A model generated the notes under the pieces. That model was not told the DNA's origin, ran no database searches, and was given only the letters and a program-made list of their open reading frames with translations. Shown here in pieces: positions 37,872 through 48,632 of a stretch of DNA of 64,000 nucleotides (positions within the stretch are counted from its first letter, which is position 1; each line of letters starts with the position of its first letter). A program made the position numbers and the translations under genes. This stretch comes from Pelagibaculum spongiae (lineage in GTDB: Bacteria > Pseudomonadota > Gammaproteobacteria > Enterobacterales > Pelagibaculaceae), in assembly GCF_003097315.1 (NCBI RefSeq), contig NZ_QDDL01000001.1, positions 806,001 to 870,000 of the forward strand, read 5' to 3'.

Positions 37872-39422
37872 TTAAACATTAACCGCTTGCAGGTGAGTGC
37901 GCGGAGTATTAGCCAGTAGCTTACTCGCTGCACTGACATAGGCCTTGGCCGAGGCAATCACAATATCGGTATCTGAACCCAGTCCGTTAACAATTCGACC
38001 GCCTTTTTCTAAACGCACCGTTACTTCACCTTGAGAATCGGTACCTTGGGTGATCGCATTGATCGAGAACAGCTGCAAAATCGAACCAGTATTGACCAGC
38101 TGTTCAATTGCCTTAAAAGTCGCATCTACCGGACCAGAACCAATCGCTGTGGTTTGCTGCTCCTGACCATCTACTTTCAAGGTCAATTCTGCTGAAGGGG
38201 TTTCACCTGTTTCTGTGTAGGTTTTCAAATAAACCAACTCAAAACGGTCATCTTCTTTTTCATGTTGAGTTTCTGAAACCAGTGCTTGTAAATCTTCATC
38301 GAAGATTTCATGCTTTTTATCTGCCAGCTCTTTAAATCGAGCAAAAGCACCGTTTAATTCTTCGTTGGTTTCAAAATTAACCCCCAACTCTTCCAAGCGG
38401 GTTTTAAATGCATTACGGCCGGAGTGCTTGCCCATAACCATTTTATTGGTCTTCCAGCCGACATCTTCTGCGCGCATGATTTCATAGGTTTCACGATTTT
38501 TCAGCATGCCGTCTTGGTGAATACCTGATTCATGAGCAAATGCGTTAGCACCGACAATCGCTTTATTCGGCTGTACCGCAAAACCAGTAATTGAAGAGAC
38601 CAAGCGAGATGCCGGTACAATTTCTGGTGTGTAAATATGTGTTTCACATGGGAAAACATCTTGGCGAGTTCTCACTGCCATCACTAGCTCTTCTAAAGAA
38701 GCATTACCGGCACGCTCCCCCAAACCATTGATGGTACATTCAACCTGGCGGGCACCATTGATTACCGCTTCTAAAGAGTTGGCAACAGCCAAACCTAAAT
38801 CGTTATGGCAATGCACCGAGAAAACCGCTTGATCGGCATTTGGGATGCGTTCCAACAGCTGTCGAATCGTTTCACCAAATTGACTAGGTACATTATAACC
38901 AACAGTATCAGGAATATTGATTGTTCGAGCACCGGCTTTAATTGCCTGCTCAATCACCCGACACAAATAATCCAATTCTGACCGGCCGGCATCTTCACAT
39001 GAAAATTCGACGTTATCAGTCCACTTACGCGCACGCTTAACTGCAGCAACCGCTCGCTCAACCACCTCTTCGGGAGACATTCGCAGTTTTTGCTGCATAT
39101 GAATCGGTGAGGTCGCAATAAAAGTGTGGATTCGAGCAGATTCAGCATCGGCAAGTGCTTCACCGCAACGGTCGATATCTGAATTAATTGCCCGCGCCAA
39201 ACCACAAATGGTTGACTCGCGAACACTTCGAGCCACGGCACGCACCGATTCAAAATCACCCTGACTGGCATTAGGAAAACCAGCTTCAATCACATCAACC
39301 CGTAATCGTTCCAGAGACTTAGCAATCCGCACTTTTTCATCCAGCGTCATAGACGCACCTGGACTTTGTTCACCATCACGCAAGGTCGTATCGAAAACGA
39401 TTAATTTATCTTTTTGGCTCAT
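37872..39422 (-). CDS. leuA: 2-isopropylmalate synthase
   Basis: First committed enzyme of leucine synthesis, condensing acetyl-CoA with 2-oxoisovalerate. The ATG at 39422 is preferred, giving about 516 residues, because GGAG lies 7 nt upstream; the ATG at 39428 and GTG at 39446 fit less well. The TIM-barrel catalytic part begins [16 protein letters not shown], with the [14 protein letters not shown] metal motif and [13 protein letters not shown]. The C-terminal regulatory domain (about 390-516) is present, so leucine feedback inhibition is likely. Confidence 0.96.
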   Translation of the reverse strand: MSQKDKLIVFDTTLRDGEQSPGASMTLDEKVRIAKSLERLRVDVIEAGFPNASQGDFESVRAVARSVRESTICGLARAINSDIDRCGEALADAESARIHTFIATSPIHMQQKLRMSPEEVVERAVAAVKRARKWTDNVEFSCEDAGRSELDYLCRVIEQAIKAGARTINIPDTVGYNVPSQFGETIRQLLERIPNADQAVFSVHCHNDLGLAVANSLEAVINGARQVECTINGLGERAGNASLEELVMAVRTRQDVFPCETHIYTPEIVPASRLVSSITGFAVQPNKAIVGANAFAHESGIHQDGMLKNRETYEIMRAEDVGWKTNKMVMGKHSGRNAFKTRLEELGVNFETNEELNGAFARFKELADKKHEIFDEDLQALVSETQHEKEDDRFELVYLKTYTETGETPSAELTLKVDGQEQQTTAIGSGPVDATFKAIEQLVNTGSILQLFSINAITQGTDSQGEVTVRLEKGGRIVNGLGSDTDIVIASAKAYVSAASKLLANTPRTHLQAVNV

Positions 39423-39699
39423 TGTCATACTCCAAACCCAGGACACACTGCAGCTGGGGAGTGGTTATTTTTGTAGGTTGATTGTGATGCGTTAGCGCGG
39501 GCCCTCGCCAGGGCAAATTCAATTTCTCTGCCCTAGGGCAGAAGTCGTAGGCCAAGTAGACCAGATAGAGCTAACAGAAGGGAAGCACGCTTTACTACAG
39601 GCATCACCGAAGCTACGTCACAAGACATATGCTTTTGGATAATGGTAGCGGCGGCATTAAACATCTGGAATTGAATCCATCGAATACAATTGCAATAAA
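39423..39699. other. Intergenic region with palindrome
   Basis: About 277 bp between msrQ and leuA. It contains a perfect 14-bp palindrome CTGCCCTAGGGCAG at 39528-39541 and a GGGCCCTCGCCAGGGC stretch. No gene is visible. The palindrome has no T run, so it is not an obvious terminator; it may be a regulatory site or repeat. Confidence 0.4.
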
Positions 39700-40302
39700 C
39701 TATACATGGCGCTTACGGATTTTGGCAACCCTTAAACGCGCCCTCCAACCTAATAAAGCGAGCAAGATAGCCGCATAAATTAATGGCTCGGTTAAATCCT
39801 TCTTTACCAGCAGCACAAAGTGCACCACACCAAGAATCGCAATCGGATAAACCAGCTGATGTAATTTCTTCCAGCGCTTACCCAACTTTCGAATCATCCC
39901 CTTAGTAGAAGTTACGCCTAAAGGAATCATTAATAGCAAAGCGGTGGTGCCAAATAGAATATAGGGCCGGTCAATAATCGACTCGATAATTTCTTCGACA
40001 ATAAACAGCTGATCTAAACCAATCCAAGCCATAAAATGCAATGAAGCATAAAACAATGCATATAAGCCAGTCATACGACGAAACTTGATCCAATGAGCGC
40101 TGCCAGTGATCTCCTTTAAAGGCGTCATCGCCAAGGTGATCAGCAAAAAGCGTAACGCCCATTCTCCGCTGGTATGAATAATCCCTTCCAATGGGTTAAC
40201 CAGTGTACGCATATAAATACCCTGAGCTACCATGGCCAACGGCAACAAAGCCACCAAAAATATAAGCGGCTTAATAATTTTTATATGTTGGTTTTTCAGC
40301 AT
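39700..40302 (-). CDS. msrQ: MsrQ heme-binding membrane subunit
   Basis: Inner-membrane b-type cytochrome that passes electrons from the quinone pool or flavin reductase to MsrP. The 200-residue protein has about six hydrophobic helices. Probable heme ligands are the His residues in FYASLHFMAW and KLHQLVYPIAILGVVHF. It follows msrP by 21 bp, so the two form an operon for repair of oxidised methionine in the periplasm. Confidence 0.93.
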   Translation of the reverse strand: MLKNQHIKIIKPLIFLVALLPLAMVAQGIYMRTLVNPLEGIIHTSGEWALRFLLITLAMTPLKEITGSAHWIKFRRMTGLYALFYASLHFMAWIGLDQLFIVEEIIESIIDRPYILFGTTALLLMIPLGVTSTKGMIRKLGKRWKKLHQLVYPIAILGVVHFVLLVKKDLTEPLIYAAILLALLGWRARLRVAKIRKRHV

Positions 40303-40323
40303 GGGATTTATTAAATTAATCCA

Positions 40324-41283
40324 TTAAAAATATTTACGTAAATTCATTCCACTATACATGCTGGCAACTTGGTCAGCATAACCATTAAATAGCTGAGTTT
40401 TAGTGTTTTTACTGCCGAACAGTGATGGCAAACGGACTTCACGTTTTTGCGACCAGCGCGGATGCGCTACCTTCGGATTTACGTTGGCGTAGAAACCATA
40501 CTCTTTTGGCCCTGACATATTCCAACTGGTTTCTGGCATTTCTTTAACGAATTTAATTTTGACGATGCTTTTAATACTTTTGAAACCATATTTCCATGGC
40601 ACCACCAACCTAAGCGGTGCACCATTTTGCGCTAGCAGCGGATCGTTATACAAACCTGTCGCCAAAATAGTTAATGGATTCATCGCTTCATCCATTCTTA
40701 AACCTTCACGGTATGGCCAATCCAGCACCTGACGCTTTTGCCCTGGGAACTGCTCAGGATCATTGAGCGTTTCAAAGTAAACGTATTTGGCAGAAGAGAG
40801 CGGCTTAAAACGCTTTAAAATATCGCCCAATGGAATCCCTACCCAAGGAACGACCATCGACCAAGCTTCAACACAGCGCAAACGGTAAATTCTTTCTTCC
40901 AAGGTATGCGGTTTAATCAAATCTTCCAGCGAGAATGTACCGGTCACTTCCGCTTCGCCTTCAATAGAAACCGACCAAGGATCTGATCTAAAGTTTTTAC
41001 TCAGCTTGGCTGGCCCGGTTTTATCAGTCGAGAATTCATAGAAGTTGTTGTAACCAGTCACCATGTCGTGCGGGGTTTTTTCTTCACCGGTTGAGAAAGG
41101 TGATGATTTTAGATCCTTGAAAGCGCTCTTAGGAATCGCTGCATTAGCAGCAGCAAATGGCGCTGCCATTCCCGCCGCCAGCATGCTTGCCGCCGCCGCT
41201 TGCAATAGTTTTCTTCGTTCAAGGTATACCGATTCAGAAGTGATGTCGGACGAGAGAATATCTGTTGGTCTTTTTATCAGCAT
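40324..41283 (-). CDS. msrP: Periplasmic methionine sulfoxide reductase MsrP
   Basis: Molybdopterin enzyme that reduces both diastereomers of methionine sulfoxide in periplasmic proteins. A Tat signal is seen at the N-terminus (ERRKLLQAAAASM). The molybdenum-ligand Cys lies in YRLRCVEAWSMVVPW. The GAPLRLVVPWKYGFKSIKSI segment is conserved in the sulfite-oxidase fold. Length (319) is normal. First gene of the msrPQ operon. Confidence 0.95.
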   Translation of the reverse strand: MLIKRPTDILSSDITSESVYLERRKLLQAAAASMLAAGMAAPFAAANAAIPKSAFKDLKSSPFSTGEEKTPHDMVTGYNNFYEFSTDKTGPAKLSKNFRSDPWSVSIEGEAEVTGTFSLEDLIKPHTLEERIYRLRCVEAWSMVVPWVGIPLGDILKRFKPLSSAKYVYFETLNDPEQFPGQKRQVLDWPYREGLRMDEAMNPLTILATGLYNDPLLAQNGAPLRLVVPWKYGFKSIKSIVKIKFVKEMPETSWNMSGPKEYGFYANVNPKVAHPRWSQKREVRLPSLFGSKNTKTQLFNGYADQVASMYSGMNLRKYF

Positions 41284-41476
41284 CAGGGCAGCTCCTACTG
41301 GCTTCTGGTCGGTTTAGACAACGCTTAATTAGATATAGTTCGCTAGCCATTGACCAACAAGCTTTCCTATAGCGCCTTTAATCAAATTGACACTAATTAC
41401 AGTCAGTTATCAACAGCTATATATGTAAGCAATATCAACCTAACCAACGTATTAATTTAACCTTGAAGTAGGATCC

Positions 41477-42016
41477 TTACATTTTTGACAGCGTTTTATC
41501 TGTAACATTGACCAAATCATTAAAAAACAAAATACATTTATCTAAGTCTTTTCGGTTTACCAAGTGAGGAGCATTTTTATCCACATATGCTCGATGCACC
41601 GCGCTACCTCTCCTACTTATCCAGCGATTTAAGGTTGTCTTCACTTCTTTGGAAGTCGAATAACTTCCCCAAACCCAATCATTTGTTACATCAACCCCAA
41701 AAAACTCTTCAAATATTTGTTTGGTTTTGAGCGAATCAGGGTTATGAAACATCTTTAGTTTGATTGAGAATTGCTGTTCAACAAAATCACCCACTCTACT
41801 GCCTTTAAGTACAGAAAATTTTTGTTCAAATTTTTCTGTTGCAATGTCTTCAACATAAGTCTCCCAGGCAGTTAAAATCATAACTAAAGCTGCTCTTTTT
41901 AACACCTCTGGTGGCTGCTGATTTTCAACATCTTTACCATTAATCGAATCATAGATCCTCAGTAAATCTCCAGCATCTGAAATTGCTAGGCCAAAGGATT
42001 CTTTAGCTATAGACAT
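41477..42016 (-). CDS. HEPN-domain protein (RiboL-PSP-HEPN type)
   Basis: 179-residue soluble helical protein. The N-terminal LVMILTAWETYVEDIATEKF and the late motif RRGSAVHRAY contain the R-x4-H signature of HEPN ribonucleases; the overall pattern fits the RiboL-PSP-HEPN family. Such proteins are often parts of toxin-antitoxin or anti-phage systems. No nucleotidyltransferase antitoxin or other defence gene adjoins it here: it sits between msrP and the ilvC terminator. RNase activity is inferred from the motif alone. Confidence 0.7.
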   Translation of the reverse strand: MSIAKESFGLAISDAGDLLRIYDSINGKDVENQQPPEVLKRAALVMILTAWETYVEDIATEKFEQKFSVLKGSRVGDFVEQQFSIKLKMFHNPDSLKTKQIFEEFFGVDVTNDWVWGSYSTSKEVKTTLNRWISRRGSAVHRAYVDKNAPHLVNRKDLDKCILFFNDLVNVTDKTLSKM

Positions 42017-42114
42017 GAAGTCTCCTGAAAAATTGCCTGCTCATAGTCACCCTCTAAAGAAGTGCTCATGAAAATAGATAACAAGTATTTCGAAAAAAAT
42101 TCGGCAAAATAAAT

Positions 42115-42156
42115 AATAAAAAACCAGCAAGCCATTACTGACTTGCCGGTTTTTTA
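42115..42156. terminator. Terminator between ilvC and HEPN gene
   Basis: A 9-bp stem ACCAGCAAG/CTTGCCGGT with a ten-base loop and T-rich flanks. On the minus strand it lies about 30 bp beyond the ilvC stop codon. Confidence 0.88.
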
Positions 42157-42178
42157 TAACACCATGATCGTAAGAAAA

Positions 42179-43210
<1,032 letters not shown>

Positions 43211-43416
43211 TTATCTGTTTTTTGCTACGGTGACTGAGGCAGCACCACTCGTTGTTAACGAGGCTAACCATAAAACAACTAGCGCTAACTGGCGATTACC
43301 GCCGGTCGACTTATAGCTATTGGTTATGGTTTTTCTCGTTAACTAGACGCGCGATTATAAACAACCTGCGCCTTAACGCCAATCAAGGTTTGGAATCAGT
43401 ATTTATAACTAAAACC

Positions 43417-43911
43417 TTAAACCCGAAAGGCTTTCTCCCCTCGACTCATGCCGATAGGGCCTGTTCTGTTCAGCTCAAGAATACACTCTTCACGCATTAA
43501 GCCAACAAAAGCGTCTAATTTATCGCTCTTACCGGTTAATTGAACCGTGTAACTTCCTTCTGCAATATCGACAATTTGTCCCCGAAAGATTTCAACCTGA
43601 CGGGTTAATTCATCTCGAGCCGTTGGCGAACTGACCCGCATTTTAATCAGCATCAATTCACGTTCAACATGCTCAACACAGGTTAAATCAGCGACTCGAA
43701 CCACATCGAGTAGTTTGTTTAACTGCTTGGTGATTTGCTCAATCGTCGCATCATCACCCTGAGTAACCACGGTTAAACGAGACAATGACGAATCTTCAAT
43801 CGGTGCCACCGCCAAAGATTCAATATTGTAGCCACGTGCCGAGAACAAACTGGCCACCCGGCACAATGCGCCCGCTTCATTTTCCACCAGCATGGTAATT
43901 AGATGGCGCAT
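43417..43911 (-). CDS. ilvN: Acetolactate synthase small (regulatory) subunit
   Basis: ACT-domain subunit that stabilises the catalytic subunit and confers valine inhibition. The 164-residue protein is intact: MRHLITMLVENEAGALCRV, the ACT segment SARGYNIESLAVAP, and the C-terminal GQIVDIAEGSYTVQLTG. It closely follows the IlvH pattern of E. coli AHAS III. It starts 2 bp after the degenerate large-subunit gene, so they are translationally linked. Confidence 0.95.
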   Translation of the reverse strand: MRHLITMLVENEAGALCRVASLFSARGYNIESLAVAPIEDSSLSRLTVVTQGDDATIEQITKQLNKLLDVVRVADLTCVEHVERELMLIKMRVSSPTARDELTRQVEIFRGQIVDIAEGSYTVQLTGKSDKLDAFVGLMREECILELNRTGPIGMSRGEKAFRV

Positions 43912-43913
43912 AT

Positions 43914-45488
43914 TTATAACCCCTGCTCGACACTAGCTGAAAACGTTGTTTCTGATAGGTCATCGGTCAATCGATTAAAGCTGAATTGCACCAACAAATG
44001 ATCATTCAATAATCTGGGCACTTCGTCCAGCGAGGCGGCTTCAGTCGCTGAAATATCTAATGCTCTACAAATTGCCGGTAAGCGGCAGCTCTCGCCTAAA
44101 TCCAAGCAGAGCAATTTAATATCTAACTGCAGCTGATTAATTAACATCAGTTCAGGCAAATGCGCTGCCAGTTGCGATGTCTCTAGCAATACTAAAATCG
44201 ACTTACCGGCTTTTGCGGCACCAATTGCAGCGGGGAGTGCATGTCGCTCGGCTGATAAGCCGCTGGATGTCAGCCACTGATGATGGCTTTGGCCAATATA
44301 ATCACGTGCCAATAGTTGCTGCAACGGGCCGGGGTCGACTGCAATTACGAACGACGCCTCAAAACTAGATAACATTTCAACCAGTTGATTGCTCAAAGGT
44401 TCGGTTACGACTTGCGATTGATCTTGCAGCAACTGCGGCGGCCAGTCAGTTCTGACTTGCAACGGATGACTCTTTAACATTTCATCGAGCAGTTCCAGCA
44501 AATCCCTCACCGCTAAATCTAATGTGCCAACCACCGGAACATCGGCCCTTACCTGCCGTGAAATACTTGTGGGATCGACGTCGATATGAATAATGCTGGC
44601 ATTACGGCAAAACTGTTGCGGATCTCCAGTCAATCGCCAATCAAAGCGAACTCCGCAGGCTAGAAACACATCACATTGATTAACTGCTTGCTTGGCTAGT
44701 TGACTACCCGCTTCTCCTGCCAACCCCAGATTAATCAGATCGTTCGGGCAAATTGCCGCACCCGATAAAGTCGTCACAACCGGTAAATTCAGTTTTTTGG
44801 CCAAGCGACTTAAATCTGCCAATGCGCCCGAATGAGCCACACCACCACCAAGACACAACAAAGGCTTTTTGGCCTCTAATAACAAACGAAGTGCTTTTTT
44901 TAACTGCCCTAAATGCCCACGACTTGGCGGATTATAAGAACGCAATTTAATCGGCATTGGCGGCTGGAAACTACCTAACTGAGCTAACAAGTTAATTGGC
45001 ACATCAACCACTACTGGGCCTGGGCGGCCAGTTCGCGCAATGTGAAATGCCTTTGCTAGGTCTTCGGACAACTCATCGACAGAGCGAACCAAGTAATTAT
45101 GTTTACTACAACTGCGGGTAATGCCGACTGTATCTAATTCTTTATTTGCATCAGTACCAATTCGGTTTAACGGCACCTGCAGGCTAATTACCACTAGAGG
45201 AATCGAATCCGCCGAAGCTGAAGCAATACCGGTGATTGCTTCGGTCACTTTGCTACCTTGACCAATCAGAACAACCCCAGGCTGACCACCAGAAAATCTC
45301 GCCCAACCTTCCGCTGCAAGCACCGCAGTTCGCGAAAGATCGACACAGGTCAGTTGAATGTTTAACTCAGATAATTTTTTTGTGATCGGCAGCAGCATTT
45401 CATCACGAGCAACAAAAATGTGGCTAGCGCCTATTTCGGCCAGCAAACGCGCAATAATGCTCGCTCCACTCGCTTGGGTATTATTCAT
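43914..45488 (-). CDS. Degenerate acetolactate synthase large subunit (pseudoenzyme?)
   Basis: Homologue of the IlvI/IlvB thiamine-diphosphate enzyme, about 524 residues from the ATG at 45488 (typical 570). The middle is well conserved, e.g. SIPLVVISLQVPLNRIGTDA and ARTGRPGPVVVDVP. Aligned with IlvI, the catalytic Glu region HEQGAAHAADGYAR reads LSRTAVLAAEGWAR, so Glu is replaced by Ser. The TSGPGATN loop reads IGQGSKVTE. The cofactor motif GDG...NN near the C-terminus reads LETSQL...CLDLGES, losing the Mg-binding Asp, and about 25 residues after it are missing. The frame is fully open over 1.5 kb. An alternative ATG at 45533 is in frame. Confidence 0.9.
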   Translation of the reverse strand: MNNTQASGASIIARLLAEIGASHIFVARDEMLLPITKKLSELNIQLTCVDLSRTAVLAAEGWARFSGGQPGVVLIGQGSKVTEAITGIASASADSIPLVVISLQVPLNRIGTDANKELDTVGITRSCSKHNYLVRSVDELSEDLAKAFHIARTGRPGPVVVDVPINLLAQLGSFQPPMPIKLRSYNPPSRGHLGQLKKALRLLLEAKKPLLCLGGGVAHSGALADLSRLAKKLNLPVVTTLSGAAICPNDLINLGLAGEAGSQLAKQAVNQCDVFLACGVRFDWRLTGDPQQFCRNASIIHIDVDPTSISRQVRADVPVVGTLDLAVRDLLELLDEMLKSHPLQVRTDWPPQLLQDQSQVVTEPLSNQLVEMLSSFEASFVIAVDPGPLQQLLARDYIGQSHHQWLTSSGLSAERHALPAAIGAAKAGKSILVLLETSQLAAHLPELMLINQLQLDIKLLCLDLGESCRLPAICRALDISATEAASLDEVPRLLNDHLLVQFSFNRLTDDLSETTFSASVEQGL

Positions 45489-45589
45489 TTTTTTCGAGTC
45501 CAGCAAGATCCACTCGGTTACTGATGTTGACATGCACACAAGGCGTGTCAACATCAACAGGGTAAACCTAGGAAAACCGGAGAGATCTC

Positions 45590-46027
45590 GTGAACACCAG
45601 AACGCTGTTGATCGGACTAACAGCCCTGATACTTGCAGGCAACGCCGTTGCTGAAAAGCAGACGGTTCGTAAATGGGTTGATGAAAATGGAGTAACCCAC
45701 TATTCAACTCATGCGCCCAGTGGCGTAAATAGCAGCACGATTACTGCCAATGGCGGCACCGCTATCCCAAGCAGTACTATGCCTGAAACACCACCAACTG
45801 CTGACAAACCTAAAAAACAAACCTTTGCATCTGCAGATGAGCCAGCTTACAAAGCTGCTCGCAACAAAAATTGCGAAATTGCCAAGCAGAATATTCAGGT
45901 TTTGATGAACAGCCCGGTTGTCACCAGAAAAGACAGCGAAGGTAGTGAAGTCAAACTAACTGAAGAGCAGCGTTTGTCAGCAATCGATAACAATAAGCAA
46001 GTAATGGCTGACAACTGCGACCAATAA
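45590..46027 (+). CDS. DUF4124 periplasmic protein
   Basis: 145-residue secreted protein with signal peptide ending NAVAEK and an N-terminal DUF4124 region (VRKWVDENGVTHYSTHAP). A conserved pair of cysteines is seen late (KNCEIAKQN and ADNCDQ). The function of this family is unknown; many members are envelope proteins. A GTG start at 45590 has GGAGAG six bases upstream. Divergent from the ilv genes, and ends at a strong terminator. Confidence 0.85.
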   Translation: MNTRTLLIGLTALILAGNAVAEKQTVRKWVDENGVTHYSTHAPSGVNSSTITANGGTAIPSSTMPETPPTADKPKKQTFASADEPAYKAARNKNCEIAKQNIQVLMNSPVVTRKDSEGSEVKLTEEQRLSAIDNNKQVMADNCDQ

Positions 46028-46118
46028 TCAATTATTGATTACTCGCGGCAAATGCTTTCGCCAATCAATCGGCCATTCAATTTAGTGAATGGTTAGTGCT
46101 TATCTGTTTCCAGAATCC

Positions 46119-46154
46119 AAACCGCCAGCTGAAATATCAGCTGGCGGTTTTTTG
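46119..46154. terminator. Bidirectional terminator
   Basis: A perfect 14-bp stem AAACCGCCAGCTGA/TCAGCTGGCGGTTT with an AATA loop and T run on the plus strand. It lies between the convergent DUF4124 and TorF-like genes. Confidence 0.93.
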
Positions 46155-46169
46155 CGTGGTTATTCTCAG

Positions 46170-46841
46170 TTACAAATCAAATGCCAGTGAATAGCTGACA
46201 TTCACCAGCAAATCATCTTCTTGGTCATCGGTTGCTGTATCGACTACCTGAGATAAAGTCAGCGTGAAATCTTTGATGCTGTAAGCCAAATCGAGATGGC
46301 TATATCCATCTTCACCCTTGGGGTCTGTCATACCCAGAGTGGCCGAAAAGCTCTCCAGTTCATAACCCAGCGTGTAATACCAAGCACCGCCACCGGTAAT
46401 CGTTTTCCAAGCCGATGCCGATGCGCCATAACCAGAAACACTTAACATAGCTTCTGTTAATTCACTGAGTTTGGAACCACTTTCAATTTCTGGGTAAAGG
46501 TAATTCACCACACCTGCGCCCAGTGCGACATCACCTATTTCCAACGCATAACCGGCATACAAATCATATTCTGTACCGGCATTCGCATCACCGCTAGATG
46601 CCCAAACACCCGCATAGGCACCAGAAGCATGAGAATAATCGAGGCTTCCTGATACCGCAGCCGTGCCGAGTGTATCTGCATTGTTGCCTAAATTTACCCC
46701 GCGATAGAGATAAAAATTACTGACACCGAGACTGGCCGATACAGCAGAATCTGCACTCGCGGTAGTCGGCGCTAAAATAGCACCAACAACTAAAGCAGCA
46801 GATAAAAAAGAAAAATTGGCAGCATTTTTGATCATTTTCAT
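46170..46841 (-). CDS. TorF-family putative porin
   Basis: Outer-membrane beta-barrel protein of 223 residues (TIGR02001 / gcw_chp family). It has a signal peptide ending TASADS, then an opening SASLGVSNFYLYRGVNLG with the characteristic YRG, followed by alternating strand patterns and a C-terminal aromatic/hydrophobic end (VNVSYSLAFDL). An AGAGG site supports the start. The transported substrate is unknown. Confidence 0.88.
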   Translation of the reverse strand: MKMIKNAANFSFLSAALVVGAILAPTTASADSAVSASLGVSNFYLYRGVNLGNNADTLGTAAVSGSLDYSHASGAYAGVWASSGDANAGTEYDLYAGYALEIGDVALGAGVVNYLYPEIESGSKLSELTEAMLSVSGYGASASAWKTITGGGAWYYTLGYELESFSATLGMTDPKGEDGYSHLDLAYSIKDFTLTLSQVVDTATDDQEDDLLVNVSYSLAFDL

Positions 46842-47141
46842 TGGAAGTAACCTCTTAACTTCTTATCGAGTTATTGCTAGCGAATGATTAACGATAAAAA
46901 AATCATTCAAGAACTTGATCAAAGTTAATGCAGCAGTCGTGCCAATTTTTTAATTAACCGAAAATAGTTAATCTGAGCATTCCTTTGCACCATAAGGGTT
47001 TGCCTTTTTAATGCATCGCACCAAAACATCATCTAATAATTCACTGCCAACTACTCAAAACAATGCACATCTTTAAGAGCGCGCACCATATTGAAACCAC
47101 TCTCCTAAAAAACCGTTTCTGCGCCTTCATAAAAAGCAGCC
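46842..47141. other. Intergenic region upstream of TorF-like porin
   Basis: About 300 bp, AT-rich, holding the presumed porin promoter. No gene and no distinctive operator is visible. Confidence 0.5.
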
Positions 47142-47177
47142 ATAAAAAAACGCCCACCAGAAATACTGGCGAGCGTT
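47142..47177 (-). terminator. Terminator after deoxynucleoside kinase
   Basis: On the minus strand a 12-bp stem AACGCTCGCCAG/CTGGTGGGCGTT (two G-U pairs) is followed by a run of T. Confidence 0.88.
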
Positions 47178-47217
47178 TAAAGAAAAAAGTAACTGACTAA
47201 TTAAAGCCAGCTGGCGA

Positions 47218-47874
47218 TTACGCTGCTTTAGCTACTTTTGTCTTGAATGCTTCATCAATTACTGCAGCAACCTGCTCAGGACAACCAAAATCATCCCAAT
47301 CCATTGTCGCCAATTCAATATCATGATCGCGGCAAATATGTGGCAGCAAGCAATCATGGAAATCAGAAATCAGTTCAATGTAAGACTCTGGAGTACCCGA
47401 CTCGGATTCACGAGCACGACTTAACATCCGCTCATAACAAACGTGGGCATTCGTCTGCAGGTAAACCACCATATCGATCTTTGGATAGGTTTCCAGGCGA
47501 TCGTGGATATCGTAGTAGTAGCAAATATCTTCACCATCAGGGCGAGGCATATTTGACAGGTTTGCCTGGGAGAAAATCAAATCACTAACCAATGAACGCT
47601 CAATCACATAGTTGATTGACTCATCAACACCTTCCAATAATTGGGCACGGTGATTAGTGATAAAACGCTGGAAGCGAATTCGTGCAGAAGGGTCTTTAGT
47701 GAACTCTGCTAATAGCTTCTGAAACTCAGGGTTTTCATCTACATCTTCCTTGATCAGCTGCCACTTTTCGCCAGTCACTTCATTCAAAGCGTCTACGAGA
47801 GGTCCTAACAAAGTAGATTTACCCGCGCCGATATTGCCTTCGACTGCGATAAGTTTAAAAGGTTTGTCTCTCAT
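47218..47874 (-). CDS. Deoxynucleoside kinase (dAdo/dGuo type)
   Basis: Salvage enzyme phosphorylating deoxynucleosides, about 218 residues from the ATG at 47874, which has GGAG five bases upstream. Motifs are the Walker A VEGNIGAGKST, the ERS motif in VIERSLVSDLIF, and the arginine-rich lid around RARESESGTP. Upstream in-frame sequence to 47964 is probably not translated. The thymidine kinase at 49712 suggests a wider deoxynucleoside-salvage capacity, although the genes are not in one operon. Confidence 0.88.
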   Translation of the reverse strand: MRDKPFKLIAVEGNIGAGKSTLLGPLVDALNEVTGEKWQLIKEDVDENPEFQKLLAEFTKDPSARIRFQRFITNHRAQLLEGVDESINYVIERSLVSDLIFSQANLSNMPRPDGEDICYYYDIHDRLETYPKIDMVVYLQTNAHVCYERMLSRARESESGTPESYIELISDFHDCLLPHICRDHDIELATMDWDDFGCPEQVAAVIDEAFKTKVAKAA

Positions 47875-47971
47875 ATGACTCCACAAGCAAGATGTAGTTT
47901 TAACGATAAGTCTGGCGACCCAAACAAGGCGGCACACCATACTGATACGGTGGCAAAAGCTCAATTGAAAC

Positions 47972-47995
47972 GCCGACCTTTAGTCGGCTTAATTT
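47972..47995 (-). terminator. Weak hairpin after methyltransferase-like gene
   Basis: Six-base stem GCCGAC/GTCGGC with a five-base loop about 100 bp after the stop of the gene at 48092. The following T run is short and interrupted. Confidence 0.35.
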
Positions 47996-48091
47996 ATCAA
48001 TATCCACAAGATATTGTATAGGTCTATAAATCAACCCATAGATATTGACATTCGAGCATCAAATACTTAGCAGACAAGCCAAATAAAAACT

Positions 48092-48544
48092 CTAGAATAA
48101 TCCGGGGATTAACCGTTTGGTTTTTTGTTGATAAAATGAGTATTCATCATAAACCTGCAGTAGTAGTTTTTCTTCCTGACGCGCCTTAAACCAGATAATC
48201 ATGATCAACCACAAAAACCCTAAAAGATTAATCCAGCAACCATTTATTAACGCCACACCCAACATGGTAAGTAACAACGCGGTATACATGGGATGACGAA
48301 CCCAGCGATATGGCCCGGTGGTGATTAACTTTGCTTTATCCATTGGCTCAGGAAAAACCGAAAAATTCCCAATCCGGTTATGGCGAATTACCCAAATACC
48401 CAAAGCCGCGCCAATCAGAAGCACCAGCAATCCAGCAAAAGGCCAACCAGCAAAAAAAGGCCATAAACACGCCAACATGCCTATTCCCTGCCCAGACACC
48501 AGCGCCCAGCTGGATAATTTATGCCGCATCATACTTGCACTCAC
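48092..48544 (-). CDS. ICMT/PEMT-family membrane methyltransferase-like protein
   Basis: 150-residue polytopic membrane protein with about four hydrophobic segments. The C-terminal GPYRWVRHPMYTALL and EEKLLLQVYDEYSFYQ are the SAM-binding signatures of isoprenylcysteine carboxyl methyltransferase-like and phospholipid methyltransferase families. The substrate cannot be told from sequence. Confidence 0.8.
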   Translation of the reverse strand: MSASMMRHKLSSWALVSGQGIGMLACLWPFFAGWPFAGLLVLLIGAALGIWVIRHNRIGNFSVFPEPMDKAKLITTGPYRWVRHPMYTALLLTMLGVALINGCWINLLGFLWLIMIIWFKARQEEKLLLQVYDEYSFYQQKTKRLIPGLF

Positions 48545-48632
48545 TTTCGCTTCATGGATTAATCAAAGCAGATCATAACAAACAACTTCTAATAACAAGA
48601 CGCCAATAACAATTCCAACAAGAGCAAGACTT

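Noticed and set aside
45489..45707. N-terminal extension of the acetolactate synthase-like gene to 45707
   Set aside because: It would overlap the divergent DUF4124 gene, and AHAS homology starts near the ATG at 45488.
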